A stretch of 64,000 nt of DNA from CAVQOB01 sp963714325 (GCA_963714325.1 CAVQOB010000012.1:1-64000), one strand, 5' to 3'. Positions 53,693-63,921 are shown, counted from the stretch's first letter. Numbers and translations: made by a program. The notes: generated by a model not told the origin, from the sequence alone.

Positions 53693-53845
53693 GACCGCTC
53701 CATAGCGGCTCTCGCGGGCGCGGTCGAGCGTCGCGATGCCCCAACGGCGGCTTGTGGGCAACCGAGCACCCACAATCACACGTCCCTGGTATGGCTGATG
53801 CCCCAAGATGCTGGCCGGGCAGGAGCAGGGTCGCCACGCACCATG

Positions 53846-53874
53846 AAAAAAGCGCGCCCGGATCAGGGGCGCGC
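53846..53874 (-). terminator. Rho-independent terminator after the LysM gene
   Basis: On the minus strand the stem GCGCGCCC/GGGCGCGC (53867-53874 and 53852-53859) with a 7-base loop is followed by six T residues (53851-53846). It lies 31 bases past the stop of the LysM protein at 53905 and upstream of the ABC exporter start at 53692, so it ends the LysM transcript and separates the two genes. Confidence 0.8.
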
Positions 53875-53904
53875 TGGTTTGACGGGTTCGGTGCCGGCCG
53901 AAAC

Positions 53905-56900
53905 TCAGCGGTCCGGCAACCAGATGCGCTGGCAACCATAGATCATATCCGGGTCCTTGATCCGGCGGCGATTGCTGGCAGCAATAACGGGATAGCGATT
54001 GCCACTGCCATAATGGCGCCGTGCAATGCGTGACAGCGTGTCACCGCGTCCAACGACATACCATCCCGGTAGCGAGATCGCCTGGCCCGCAGCCGAACAC
54101 TTCTGCACGGGCTTGCGGTCGTGGTGATGGTCGGATGCCGCCATTTTCCTGCTGCCGGCGCGCTTTGTTTCAGGCGATTGGGTTGGTGCCGGGCTCGTCG
54201 ACGACGCTGCAGGGGATGTTCCTACGCCTGGACTTGGCGGCGCTTTCGCAGCTGGCGCCTGTGCGACGACGGATGGCGCGGGTACTGGTACCTTGGCCGC
54301 GTCCTCGGCGCGCTTTGCCGCATCGGCCGCACGTTTGGCTTCAGCCACAACCCTGGCCTGAGCCTCGACAACGGCCGTCGTTGATTGCGCAGCAGTGACG
54401 GCGCTACTCGCGGCCGCCACAGCTTTCGCCGCGATTTCCGCGCGACGCGCTTCTGCGCTGGTTTTGGACTCGGCAATTCGTTTCGCGTCCCCATCGCGGC
54501 GCGCGGTCCGGGCTGCGGCGCGAGCCTCATTCAAGGCCGTGGCCTGCATATCGGCTTGAGCAATCGCCGCCTGCTTTGCCACGGCGTCTGGCGCTGTGGT
54601 GATGGCGAGGCGCGCAGCGGCAGCAGCGCGATCCGTAGCAATGCGACGCTCTTCCGCAATGCGTGTGGTATTGGCTGCAGTCCTGGCATCGGCAGCGGCC
54701 TTGGCGGCAAGGTCTGCAGCGCGCTTTGAGTCGGCTGTGGCCGTCGCCAGCAATGCCTTGGCGTCGGCTGCGGCCTTGTCGGATGCCGCCTTGAGTTCAG
54801 CTGTTCGTTTGGCATCGGCTGCAGCCTTTGCATCGGCAGCAGTCTTGGCGTCGGCCGCTGCTTTCTCGGTGGTGATCTTGGCATTGGCGACGCGGGTTGC
54901 TTCGGCAGCTGTTCTATCGGCCGCAGCCTTGGCTTCCGCAATGCGCTTGGCGTCTGCGGACGCGACTGCGTCGGCCATCGCTTTGTCAGCCGCGACCTTG
55001 GCGTCTGCGATACGCTTTGAGTCGATTGCAGCCTTGGCGTCGGCCGCTACCTTAGCATCGGCAGCGGCTTTGAAGGCTGCGGCCTGTGCATCGGCGATGC
55101 GCTTGGCGTCGGCCACAGCCTTCGCGTCGGCGGCCGTCTTGGCGTCTGCCGCTGCCTTGTCGGCGGCGGCTTTGGCGTCAGCGATGCGCTTGGCGTCGGC
55201 TGCGGCCTTCGCGTCGGCGGCTGTCTTGGCGTCGAGCGCTGCCTTGTCGGCGGCGGCTTTGGCGTCAGCGATGCGCTTGGCGTCGGACGCGGCCTTCGCA
55301 TCGGCGGCTGTCTTGGCGTCGAGCGCTGCCTTGTCGGCGGCGGCTTTGGCGTCAGCGATGCGCTTGGCGTCGACGCGGCCTTCGCGTCGGCGGCGGTCTT
55401 GGCGTCGAGCGCTGCCTTGTCGGCGGCGGCTTTGGTTTCAGCAGCCAACTTTGCGTCAGCCGCCGCTTTCAGATCAGTGGCAGCCTTGTCGGCTGCGGCT
55501 TTGCTATCGGCAGCGGCTTTGTCCACTGTGGCTTTTGCGTCTGCAACGCGCTTGGCGTCGGCCGCGATCTTGGCATCTGCTGTGGCCTTCAGGTCGGCGG
55601 CGGTTTTGTCGGCCACGGCCCTGGCATCAGCCGCTGCCTTGTCTGCTGCTGTTTTCGCATCCGCAATACGCTTGGCGTCGGCCGCGATCTTTGCGTCTGC
55701 TGCGGCCTTGGCATCGGCGGCCGCTTTGTCAGTCGCCGCTTTCGCATCAGCGACGCGCTTGGCCTCGGCCTGTGCCTTGGTTGCGTCGGCGGCGCGGCGT
55801 TGCTCGGCAAGTCGGCGCTCTTCATCGGTGCGCTTGGCCTCGTCGGCTTTCTTCGTGGCATCGGCGGTGATCGCGGCTACCGGCGCCTTCGGCGTGTCAG
55901 GCGCCTTGGCGGTCTCGGGACCCTTGCGGCTCTTTTCGGCTTCCGCGACAGGATCCCAACCGCGTCCTGGCAATTGACCGGGCAATGTGCCGGGCTGGCC
56001 GGCCGGTTCGGATAGTCGGCGCAGGACAGCTTGATAGTCTTGACCGGACTTCGACATCCAATCGACGACCTGCTTATCGATGCCCGCTTCGGCGGCTGGT
56101 GCTGGCGCCGTCGCGACGGGGGCGCTCGGAACCGTGGCGACCGGGCCGGGCTTGGTCTCGACTTTTGGCTGTTGGGCGACTTTCGGTTGCGATGGCGGCG
56201 TCGGCGCAACCGGCACCGTCGGTTTGGCGGGCGGTGTCGCTGCGGGCGTAGTTGCCGTCTTCGGTGACATGGCTGGTTGTGTCGTCGTCGGCGTCGTCGT
56301 TGCCGGCGCTTTGGCTTGCGGCGGCGCAGTCTCGCCACCGGACAAGCGGCGCATCACACTTTGGTAGTCCTCGCTCGATTTGTTGGCCCAGCCCCAGATC
56401 TGATCGAAGAAGCCTTGTTCCGCGGCCGCGGCCGGTGGGGTGGCACCGAGCGACTTGGTGGCGGGCGTCGGAGTGGCTGGGGTTTGGGCCTGCGCGACGC
56501 GTATCGGTTCGGCCGGCGCGCCCTGCAGCACCTCGTCGAATTTCCTGCTGGCGGCGCCGGCAAGTTCGCCCGCGCGGGCCTTAACGCCAACATCGTCGTC
56601 GCTGGCAACGAACAAGACTGCCGGTCCGGTTGTGCCCGTTACAGGAATGAGGACGTTACGTTCGGGTGCGACCAGGATGCGCGAACCATCGGCGTCGCGG
56701 CTGGAAACGGCAACCGCATGATAGCCGGCCGGGAGCGGCGAGGGCAGCTCAAGGCGCCAGCCGCCCGCGCTGGCGATGATGGTCTTGCCGACGGATTTGC
56801 CGCCGACGACAATGGCGACTTCACTGTTTGGCTGGCCAATGCCTTCGATCACGGATCGGCCGCCCACATCGATCATCATGCGTGTCAGGGATGGACGAAT

Positions 56901-57128
56901 GCTAGCGGAGTCAGCGTCGCTTATGGTTGCGAGCCGAGCCTCAAGTCGCAGGCGGGCGGCGAGTGATACCGGTCGAGCTGGCCCTTGTTCTGGCTCAGCG
57001 AACGTCTCAACGCCCGGTTTGGCTGCCGCAACCGGCCAGGAGACGAAGACCGCGCTGCTGGCCAACAAACTGGCGCTCAGCGCGCGGCTGACGTTGCGAG
57101 AAAGAATAGTGTTCTGAAACAGTCTCAT
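53905..57128 (-). pseudogene. TolA-like Ala-rich repeat protein with C-terminal LysM, single frameshift
   Basis: From ATG at 57128: a signal segment (ALSASLLASSAVFVSWPVAA), an Ig-like domain (MIDVGGRSVIEGIGQPNSEV, AGGWRLELPSPLPAGYHAVA), Pro/Thr-rich linkers each ending in YQSVMRRLSG or YQAVLRRLSE, then a very long Ala/Lys/Asp coiled stretch built from ADAKRIADAKAAADKAA units, and a LysM domain (YVVGRGDTLSRIARRHYGSG, IYGCQRIWLPDR). LysM binds peptidoglycan, and the long helix could span the periplasm. A missing G near 55372, inside one 87-bp repeat, shifts the frame. Repaired length is about 1070 residues. The previous part alone would end in nonsense. Confidence 0.8.
55160..55460. repeat. 87-bp tandem repeats inside the LysM gene
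   Basis: Three successive units encode the same 29 residues (ALDAKTAADAKAA then DAKRIADAKAAADKA). The phrase CTGTCTTGGCGTCGAGCGCT starts at 55221 and 55308 (87 bases apart), and its next copy starts at 55394 (86 apart). The missing base in the last interval is the frameshift. Looser versions of the unit extend over about 54800-55750. Confidence 0.85.
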
Positions 57129-57458
57129 TGCGGCGACGCCTCCCTGTGCTCCACCGATTTCGCCCGCCGATTGCAACCGTCTATCAGTCGGTTGCACTGG
57201 CAGGCTCCTGGTTTGGAGCAACTCCTCATGCCACCTTACCGGGATCGGATATCCGGAGCAAATGGCCGCAGCGGGCCTTTCAGGGTTCTGGGTTTGCGTG
57301 GTTAATTGCGTGGTTAATAGTGGCACTTGCATCGATCTGCAGGGACAATTGCCTCGGGGACGGCGATCAATTCGCCGCATTTGCGCCGCTCGACTGTCCG
57401 TAAACTCGGGGACGAGCGCCTTCGCGCAAGACAAATGCAACACTAGAAGGGCACACTG

Positions 57459-58130
57459 ATGAGTGATCGCCCCGGAAAACGGAACTCTTCCATGTCAGCG
57501 CCTGCAGCCCCAGCCCCCACCAGCCTTGTCACGCCGATCCGCTCGATGTGCGTCTATTGCGGTTCCGGCGATGGCAAGAACCCGCTCTATAAGAAGGCGG
57601 CCGAAACACTCGGTCGGAGCATGGCAGCCGAAGGCATCGGCCTCGTCTACGGTGGCGGCAGTCTCGGCTTAATGGGCGAGGTGGCGCGCGCGGTGCTGAA
57701 GAATAATGGCCGCGTGACCGGCATCATCCCCGAGTTCCTCTCCGAAAAGGAGCGGATGCTCAAAGACGTGCAGGAACTGATCGTCACCGACGACATGCAC
57801 CAGCGCAAGCGATTGATGTTCGAGCGTTCAGATGCGTTCGTGGCGCTGCCCGGCGGCATCGGCACGCTCGAAGAGCTGGTCGAGCAGCTGACCTGGGCGC
57901 AGCTCGGCCGGCACAACAAGCCGATCATTCTCGCCAACATCGATGGCTTCTGGCAGCCGTTACTGTCGCTGCTCGCACACATGCGCGGCGAGGCCTTTAT
58001 TCGCGCCGGCCTCGATGTCCGCTTCGTTACCGTTGACCGCGCCGAGGACATCGTGCCAGCCGCCCAAGCCGCTGCAAGCGGCAAACCCGAAGACGCCGCC
58101 AAACTCGCCGCACTGACCCGGCACTTCTAG
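57459..58130 (+). CDS. LOG family protein (cytokinin riboside 5'-monophosphate phosphoribohydrolase-like)
   Basis: A 223-residue protein; ATG at 57459 is preceded by AGAAGGG. The Rossmann-like LOG domain begins SMCVYCGSGDGKNPLYKKAA, has GLVYGGGSLGLMGEVARAVL, and the signature PGGIGTLEELVEQLTWAQLG with R/E residues needed for N-glycosidic cleavage of nucleoside monophosphates. KKAAETLGRSMAAEGIGLVY fits type-I LOG. Bacterial LOG enzymes release bases from AMP-like substrates. Making a plant hormone should not be assumed. It is divergent from the LysM gene and converges with the dipeptidase. Confidence 0.88.
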   Translation: MSDRPGKRNSSMSAPAAPAPTSLVTPIRSMCVYCGSGDGKNPLYKKAAETLGRSMAAEGIGLVYGGGSLGLMGEVARAVLKNNGRVTGIIPEFLSEKERMLKDVQELIVTDDMHQRKRLMFERSDAFVALPGGIGTLEELVEQLTWAQLGRHNKPIILANIDGFWQPLLSLLAHMRGEAFIRAGLDVRFVTVDRAEDIVPAAQAAASGKPEDAAKLAALTRHF

Positions 58131-58158
58131 CATAGGTTTTGCATTCATCGATCACACC

Positions 58159-59295
58159 TCACCCACCCTTCCCCTCGACTTCCCGCCACACCCGCACAAA
58201 ATTCCCGCCGATCAGTTTGATCAGTTGCGCTTCGGTCCAGCCGCGACGGATCAGCTCGGCGATCAGCGCGGGGAAGGTGCTGGCATCTTCGAGGCCGGGT
58301 GGATTGACGCCGCCAAAGAAGTCCGAGCCGATGCCGATATGGTCCTCGCCGACCTTGTTCCTGAAGTAGGCGAGGTGGTCGCAGACATAGGCGATGCCGT
58401 CCTGGTTCCAGCCTTCGATGCAGGCGCGGCCGGCGGCCTGCATTTCGTCGCGGGTGACGCCGTCGCGCATCTTGCCGAACGCGTCCTTGTAGGCCCGCAC
58501 TGCCGCCCAAGACGTGCGGTTGAGGAACTCCGGCACGAACGTCGCCATGATCAGTCCGCCGTTGGCCGGCAGTCGCGCCAGCACATCATCCGGCGTGTTG
58601 CGGGGATGATCGCACAACGCCGTCGCATTGGAATGCGTGATCAGCAGCGGCGCCGTTGTGGCATCGAGCACCTTATGCATGGCGTGCGGTGCGACGTGCG
58701 CGAGGTCGATCATCAGCCCGAGCCGGTTCATCTCGGCGATCATCGTGCGGCCAAAATCCGAAAGCCCGTCGTGGCCGCCCGCGCGCGCATCGGTCGCGCT
58801 GTCGATCCAGGGGAGCGTTTCGTTGTGGCAAAGGGTGACGAGGCGGACGCCGAGCTTGTGCCAGATCCTGAGCGGCGCCAGCGATCCCTCGAGCCCGACG
58901 GTGCCTTCAACCGACATCAGCGAGCCGATTTTGCCACCACGGAAGGCGCTCGCGACATCATCGGGACGGCGAACGGCCATGAACGTATCGGCATAACGCT
59001 CCTCGAGTCGCAGGATCACATCGATCTGCTCCAGCGTGACGGTGGCGGGGTTCGCGACTTTGGTCGGCAGAAAAGCGGCGAGCACCTGCGTCGCGACTTT
59101 ACCGGCGCGCAAACGGGGAATGTCGGTATCGGTCTTAGGTTGTGGCTTGGCGATATCGAATGCGGCGAGATCCAACTTGCCCTTGAGCCGCAGCACCCAT
59201 GGCAGATCGTTGTGGCCGTCGAGAAGGGGATGGCGGGTGAGCAGATCGAGCGCCCGCTCGTGGGCGTCGTCGGTGGCGCGAGAGGGCAGGGTCAT
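58159..59295 (-). CDS. Membrane dipeptidase (peptidase M19, renal dipeptidase family)
   Basis: A 378-residue zinc dipeptidase-like hydrolase. Metal ligands appear in order: DGHNDLPWVLR (H-x-D), SLMSVEGTVGLEGSLAPLR (bridging Glu), MIDLAHVAPHAMHKVLD and LLITHSNATALCDHPRNTPD (His residues), and DHIGIGSDFFGGVNPPGLED (Asp and substrate loop). No signal peptide or anchor is seen, so probably cytosolic despite the family name. Substrates in bacteria include L,D-dipeptides. It is convergent with the LOG gene and stands as its own unit. Confidence 0.88.
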   Translation of the reverse strand: MTLPSRATDDAHERALDLLTRHPLLDGHNDLPWVLRLKGKLDLAAFDIAKPQPKTDTDIPRLRAGKVATQVLAAFLPTKVANPATVTLEQIDVILRLEERYADTFMAVRRPDDVASAFRGGKIGSLMSVEGTVGLEGSLAPLRIWHKLGVRLVTLCHNETLPWIDSATDARAGGHDGLSDFGRTMIAEMNRLGLMIDLAHVAPHAMHKVLDATTAPLLITHSNATALCDHPRNTPDDVLARLPANGGLIMATFVPEFLNRTSWAAVRAYKDAFGKMRDGVTRDEMQAAGRACIEGWNQDGIAYVCDHLAYFRNKVGEDHIGIGSDFFGGVNPPGLEDASTFPALIAELIRRGWTEAQLIKLIGGNFVRVWREVEGKGG

Positions 59296-59527
59296 GCTGG
59301 CGTTACTTTCTGTGCATAGTGACGGCCCACACTAACCGCATTTGTTTGCAAGAGGCGAGCGTGTCGACCGGTTTTTGCCAGTGATTTGACAATGCGGCCG
59401 GGTTCCTGCCGGTTCGGCTCTGAAAAATTGGTGGGTCTGCCGTTCATGGGTGCGGATTGCCCGGGCGCCGCAAAGCTGGCAGGGGTGATGGCAATGTTTC
59501 GGGGCGTCGAGCGGTTGCTCCGCCCAC

Positions 59528-60775
59528 ATGCTGGACCGGGATGAACGCATGCAGAAGTCCGTCGGCGAAAAGACTGTTCAGACGGCCACCAATGCCGCGC
59601 CGGCTGTGGCGCTGCCGGTGCTGTTGGCCTTGAGTGTCGGGCATTTGCTCAATGATATGATGCAATCGCTGGTGCCGGCCATCTATCCGATCATCAAGGC
59701 GGCCTATGGCCTCGACTTCGGGCAGATCGGTATCATCACCTTCACCTTTCAGCTGACGGCGTGCCTGCTGCAACCGCTGGTCGGTCACTACACCGACAAG
59801 CAGCCGCGCCCCTATTCGATGGTCGTCGGCATGGGGTTCACGATGGTTGGTCTCATCGTGCTCGGATTGGCCGGCAACTATGCGATGCTGTTGCTCGGCG
59901 CAGCTTTGGTCGGCACGGGATCAGCGATCTTCCACCCCGAGGCGACGCGCGTGGCGCGCATCGCATCGGGCGGGCAACATGGCCTCGCACAATCGCTGTT
60001 TCAGGTCGGCGGCCAACTCGGCGCATCACTTGGTCCGATCCTCGCGGCGTTCATTGTCGTACCGCGCGGTCAGCATAGCCTCGTGTGGCTGTCGGTGGCG
60101 GCACTGGCCGGTATGCTGGTACTGCTGCAAGTGGGGCGCTGGTATAAGGGGCGCCGAATTGCCGCGCGTGCGAGCGGGACCGTGCTTGACGAGCAGCGCC
60201 AGCATGGGCTCAGCCAGCAGCAAGTGACGATGGCCGTCGTGGTGCTGGTGCTGCTGATGTTCTCGAAGAATGCCTACACGGCCAGCTTCAGTTCGTTCTA
60301 CACATTCTACTTGATTGATCAGTTCAAGATTTCTGTGCCGTCGTCGCAGTTGCTGCTGTTCCTGTTTCTGGGCGCGACGGCGCTCGGCACGTTGGTTGGC
60401 GGCCCGATTGGTGATCGCATCGGGCGGCGACGGATCATCTGGTTTTCAATTCTGGGCGCGCTGCCGTTCGCACTGCTCTTACCCTACGTCAATTTATTCT
60501 GGACTGGTGTCTTGTCCGTGGTGATCGCGGTGATCATGGCCAGCGCGTTCGGCGCCATTCTCGTTTATGCGATGGAACTTCTACCGGGCCGAGTCGGGTT
60601 CATCGCCGGGCTGTTCTACGGCTTGGCGTTCGGGCTCGGCGGTATCAGCGCGGCGTTGCTCGGCAAGCTTGCCGACTGGACCAGCATCACAACGGTCTAT
60701 CAGGTCTGTGCATTCCTGCCGCTCGCCGGCCTACTCGCTTGGGCATTGCCGGACATCGGGCGGAAGGCCACGTAA
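59528..60775 (+). CDS. MFS transporter, fosmidomycin-resistance (Fsr) type
   Basis: A 415-residue 12-helix transporter (ATG at 59528 or 59549). SVGHLLNDMMQSLVPAIYPI is the distinctive helix 1 of Fsr-like exporters, followed by LDFGQIGIITFTFQLTACLL and HYTDKQPRPYSMVVGMGFTM, FHPEATRVARIASGGQHGLA and, in helix 7, SFYTFYLIDQFKISVPSSQL. GDRIGRRRIIWFSILGALPF is the MFS loop motif of the second half. Family members export fosmidomycin or related small acids. The natural substrate cannot be read from sequence. Confidence 0.85.
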   Translation: MLDRDERMQKSVGEKTVQTATNAAPAVALPVLLALSVGHLLNDMMQSLVPAIYPIIKAAYGLDFGQIGIITFTFQLTACLLQPLVGHYTDKQPRPYSMVVGMGFTMVGLIVLGLAGNYAMLLLGAALVGTGSAIFHPEATRVARIASGGQHGLAQSLFQVGGQLGASLGPILAAFIVVPRGQHSLVWLSVAALAGMLVLLQVGRWYKGRRIAARASGTVLDEQRQHGLSQQQVTMAVVVLVLLMFSKNAYTASFSSFYTFYLIDQFKISVPSSQLLLFLFLGATALGTLVGGPIGDRIGRRRIIWFSILGALPFALLLPYVNLFWTGVLSVVIAVIMASAFGAILVYAMELLPGRVGFIAGLFYGLAFGLGGISAALLGKLADWTSITTVYQVCAFLPLAGLLAWALPDIGRKAT

Positions 60776-60803
60776 AGACGCCGCCGCCGTGGCGACGCGT
60801 TGT

Positions 60804-61277
60804 TTAGGGACAGCGGCCAAGTGCGCCGCCGGATCCGCGCACCACATACACGGATTTGCCGCCAACGGCCGTCGCGCGGCATTCACTGCAGCCGTAACCG
60901 ATGTCCTTGCAGGCCGAGAGACCCGAAGTCAGTGCCGCGTTGTAGCAATGCTTGGCTTCCTGGTCTTTGCGCTCAGCAACGCCACCCCATCCGCCGCCGA
61001 GGCCCGGTAGAATGCCTTCCTTCTGCGCGAATTGCGCATTGCCGGCGCCGACGGATTTCGAGCAGACGTAGACCATCTCGCCTGATGTGCCGCCACCCTT
61101 GCCGGATTTGCCTGACGATTGTGCTTGCGGCACGCCCGTGCTCGGGATCGGTAAGCCCGTGGCGCCGCGCGCGATGCCGGTCAGCAGATCGCCGATGCCC
61201 TGCGCGTCCGTGGTTGACGCCGACACGCAGCAAAGTCCGAGCAATACCCACGCAACCGCAAACGTCCGTACAATCAT
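60804..61277 (-). CDS. Small secreted Cys-rich protein
   Basis: A 157-residue product from ATG at 61277 with a signal peptide (VRTFAVAWVLLGLCCVSAST). The mature part has a Gly/Ser-rich linker and then VYVCSKSVGAGNAQFAQKEG and eight Cys in a compact C-terminal region, including HCYNAALTSGLSACKDIGYG and CSECRATAV, likely disulfide-bonded. I know no family. It converges with the MFS gene and is followed by about 230 gene-free bases. Confidence 0.6.
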   Translation of the reverse strand: MIVRTFAVAWVLLGLCCVSASTTDAQGIGDLLTGIARGATGLPIPSTGVPQAQSSGKSGKGGGTSGEMVYVCSKSVGAGNAQFAQKEGILPGLGGGWGGVAERKDQEAKHCYNAALTSGLSACKDIGYGCSECRATAVGGKSVYVVRGSGGALGRCP

Positions 61278-61512
61278 GATCCCGGCCCCATCACACGTAT
61301 TCATTCCCGTCATTCAGCAAAACTGCGCAGACTGAAACACTGCTGCCAATTCCCGAGGCTCACATCAAATAGAGCGTCGGGCATGTCAATGACAAGCAAA
61401 TAGCATGAAGTTCAGGGAGGCTGGAAATAACGGCGCGTACTCCATTATCGTGCGTGGACGACACTAGGATGCAAGAAATTTCTTGGGGTTCTGCCTGCTC
61501 ATGATCGGGGCC

Positions 61513-62637
61513 TTAGACTGCCACCTCACCCTGCATCAGCCGGCGCGCGGTGCGAAACACGACGGCGCTTTTCGCTTGCCAGCGCTCGGTCTTGGCGACC
61601 TCCGCACCGACGGAAACGACGCCAGAGGGATTACCAACACGGACTTCGTCGCTGCTGGTTCGTCGCGCCAATTCATGCGCCAAACTGCCCTCGATGCGGG
61701 TCGCAACGCCGAGGCATAAAGCCGACGTCATGGGGACGGCGCGGTGTGGCCGCTCCATGGAGATGACACGGACGGCGATATCGATGGCGTCGGCGGCGAT
61801 CGCCTGGCCGTCGAGTGTCTTGAAGGCGTGTGGTGCTGCAATGACGGCGACTTTTGGATTGGACAACCCGACTTTGTCGGGTGCCGCCGCAAAGCCCATG
61901 GCGACACCGGCCGCTCGGCGAATGCGATCGAGTTTGTCAAGCACGTCGGCGCGCGCTTCGATGGCCTCGGGCGCTTCGTTGCCCTGCAATCCGACATCAC
62001 GCGCGGCGACGAACACGGCGGCGTTGGCGGCGTCGATCATCGAGACTGTAAAGGCGCCGAGGCCTGCGACCTCCAGGCGCTCCATCGCGTGGCCGGTCGG
62101 CAGTAAGTCTTTGGTCACTGACCCGCCGGGTGAAAGGAAATCGAGGCGGATGCGCGCGCCGGTGCCAGCGACGCCGGCAATGGCGAAGTCGCCGTTGACC
62201 ACCGCCTTGCCGCCGCGCACCGGAAAGCGGGCGTGGATGACTTTCTTCGTGTTCACCTGATGGATGCGGACCAGCGCTTCGCCGTCGCTCACTTTGATCA
62301 ATCCTTCGTCGACAGCAAACGGGCCGACGGCGGAGGAGAGGTTGCCGCAGTTGGCATTCCAATCGACGATCGGTTTGTCTACGACGATCTGGGCGAACGT
62401 GTAATCAACATCGCAGTCGGGGCGGGTCGGCGGGCTGATGATGACGGCCTTCGACAACGACGAGATGCCGCCACCCATGCCGTTGAGCTGGCGGCCGTTG
62501 AGGTCGGGGCTGCCGAGCACGGCGAGGAACATTGGGTCGATGGCGGTGCGGTCAGTTGGGAGATCGCGAGCGTGGAAGAACACGCCTTTCGACGAGCCGC
62601 CACGCATGAAAACGGCTGGGACAAAGCGCTGGGTCAT
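61513..62637 (-). CDS. prpF: PrpF family protein (2-methylaconitate isomerase / oxalomesaconate tautomerase type)
   Basis: A 374-residue PrpF/DUF453-fold isomerase. FVPAVFMRGGSSKGVFFHAR is the family start, NGMGGGISSLSKAVIISPPT the glycine-rich loop, and WNANCGNLSSAVGPFAVDEG carries the active-site Cys. GTGARIRLDFLSPGGSVTKD and MERPHRAVPMTSALCLGVAT are further conserved blocks. Relatives isomerise 2-methylaconitate, aconitate or 4-oxalomesaconate. It is divergent from the tctC-type transporter genes (222 bases apart), as is usual when a tricarboxylate is imported and then isomerised. Confidence 0.85.
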   Translation of the reverse strand: MTQRFVPAVFMRGGSSKGVFFHARDLPTDRTAIDPMFLAVLGSPDLNGRQLNGMGGGISSLSKAVIISPPTRPDCDVDYTFAQIVVDKPIVDWNANCGNLSSAVGPFAVDEGLIKVSDGEALVRIHQVNTKKVIHARFPVRGGKAVVNGDFAIAGVAGTGARIRLDFLSPGGSVTKDLLPTGHAMERLEVAGLGAFTVSMIDAANAAVFVAARDVGLQGNEAPEAIEARADVLDKLDRIRRAAGVAMGFAAAPDKVGLSNPKVAVIAAPHAFKTLDGQAIAADAIDIAVRVISMERPHRAVPMTSALCLGVATRIEGSLAHELARRTSSDEVRVGNPSGVVSVGAEVAKTERWQAKSAVVFRTARRLMQGEVAV

Positions 62638-62859
62638 CGGTGCGGCTCCGTTGTTCAGTCGCTGTTGCCTGTTCCGCCTGGATGGCGGGAATCCCTATTA
62701 TTCCCCGATGATATCGATTTTGACAGCGGTGTCGATCCGGGGGGCGGCCGCGTCCCAAGACTTATCCAGCGGTGGCGTCTTGCGGTTGCCCGATTGGTCG
62801 GTTAGGAACGGGCGGAGTGGGGCGCTGTGACCCCACACGAAAACACTTTGGGAGGAATT

Positions 62860-63813
62860 ATGCTGTCACGTCGTTCAATGGTTGCGGCCGCCATGACGTT
62901 GCCGCTACTAGCAGGCGCTGTATTCGCAGGCCCCGCCAAGGTCATGGTCCCAGGCGGCGCCGGTGGTGGCTGGGATGGGACGGGACGCTTGGCGTTCGAC
63001 GTCATGAACAAGGCGGGTATTTTCACGGAAGGCGCGACCTTCACCAACAAGGGTGGTGCCGCCGGCACTGTCGGTCTTGCCGACTTCGCCAAGAATAAGG
63101 GCCAGGATGACGCCGTGATGATCATGGGCGTGATCATGGTCGGCGGCATTATCGCCAACAAGAGCCCGGTCACGCTCGATCAGGTGACGCCGTTGGCACG
63201 CCTGACATTCGAGTGGAACGCGCTCGCGGTTCCCGCCGACAGCCCGATCAAAACTGTCAAAGAGTTCGTCGAAGCGCTGAAGAAGGATCCGGGCGCGCTG
63301 GCGGTTGGCGGCGGTTCGGCCGGTGGCGTCGACCACGTGACGCTGGCGCTGATCGCGAAATCGGCGGGTGTGCCGGCCGACAAGCTGAATTATGTCGGGT
63401 TCTCCGGTGGGGCCGAAATGCTGACGGCACTCGGCAGCGGCCGCCTGAAGGGCGCGATATCCGGCGTTTCGGAAATGGTCCAGCAGGTCGCCGCCGGCCG
63501 CGTGCGCATCATTGCGGTGACGTCGGAAAAGGCCAGTGCCGAGGCGAAGGCGCCATCACTCAAGGAAAGCGGTATTGATCTCGTGCTCGGCAACTGGCGC
63601 GGCATCATGGGCGCGCCGGAGATGTCGGACGCCGGCAAGAAAGCCTGGATCGATCGGATTGACAAGATGTGCGCCGCTAAAGAATGGGTGGAAGGTCTCG
63701 CCAAGCAGGGTCTCGAGAATGCCTGCCTGACCGGCGACAAGTATGCGGCGTTCCTCAAGGACGAGCAGACGCGCTGGGCTGCGACGCTCAAGGATGTTGG
63801 CATCGCCAAGTAA
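62860..63813 (+). CDS. tctC: Tripartite tricarboxylate transporter substrate-binding protein
   Basis: A 317-residue periplasmic binding protein. ATG at 62860 is set by the GGGAGG site 6-11 bases upstream and gives a signal peptide (LSRRSMVAAAMTLPLLAGAV). The mature start KVMVPGGAGGGWDGTGRLAF is the TctC phosphate- or carboxylate-binding loop. FTNKGGAAGTVGLADFAKNK and VGGGSAGGVDHVTLALIAKS follow, and NYVGFSGGAEMLTALGSGRL is the second domain signature. It delivers a tricarboxylate to the TctA/TctB membrane part. TctB begins 108 bases downstream, past a terminator-like hairpin. It shares the region with prpF upstream. Confidence 0.9.
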   Translation: MLSRRSMVAAAMTLPLLAGAVFAGPAKVMVPGGAGGGWDGTGRLAFDVMNKAGIFTEGATFTNKGGAAGTVGLADFAKNKGQDDAVMIMGVIMVGGIIANKSPVTLDQVTPLARLTFEWNALAVPADSPIKTVKEFVEALKKDPGALAVGGGSAGGVDHVTLALIAKSAGVPADKLNYVGFSGGAEMLTALGSGRLKGAISGVSEMVQQVAAGRVRIIAVTSEKASAEAKAPSLKESGIDLVLGNWRGIMGAPEMSDAGKKAWIDRIDKMCAAKEWVEGLAKQGLENACLTGDKYAAFLKDEQTRWAATLKDVGIAK

Positions 63814-63838
63814 CGATGAATGCCGCGCGATCGGGAAA

Positions 63839-63863
63839 GGGGCGCGACAGGCGCCCCTTTTTT
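63839..63863 (+). terminator. Rho-independent terminator between tctC and tctB
   Basis: GGGGCGC (63839-63845), loop GACAG, GCGCCCC (63851-63857) and six T (63858-63863): a 7-bp GC-only stem followed by a T-tract. It lies 25 bases after the tctC stop and 59 bases before the tctB start. A strong hairpin here would let most transcripts end after tctC, giving excess binding protein over membrane subunits, as is common in such operons. Confidence 0.85.
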
Positions 63864-63921
63864 CATCTAAGCTGGCGGCCTTGCATTGCAATTTTGCAGC
63901 CACTATGGGGAGCGTGCGCAC

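Noticed and set aside
55160..55460. CRISPR-like array suggested by regular repeats
   Set aside because: Units are directly adjacent without unique spacers and encode repeated protein sequence. No cas genes are nearby.
54596..55870. Long plus-strand frame (424 residues, Ala/Ser-rich) opposite the LysM gene
   Set aside because: It is the antisense of a low-complexity repeat with strong codon bias and has no domain. The minus strand has a signal peptide, Ig-like and LysM domains.
57459..58130. Plant-hormone (cytokinin) production from the LOG gene
   Set aside because: LOG proteins are widespread in bacteria without cytokinin synthesis, and no isopentenyltransferase gene is present in the window.
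58225..59319. Plus-strand 364-residue frame opposite the dipeptidase
   Set aside because: Antisense of a gene with all M19 metal ligands. No recognisable domain of its own.
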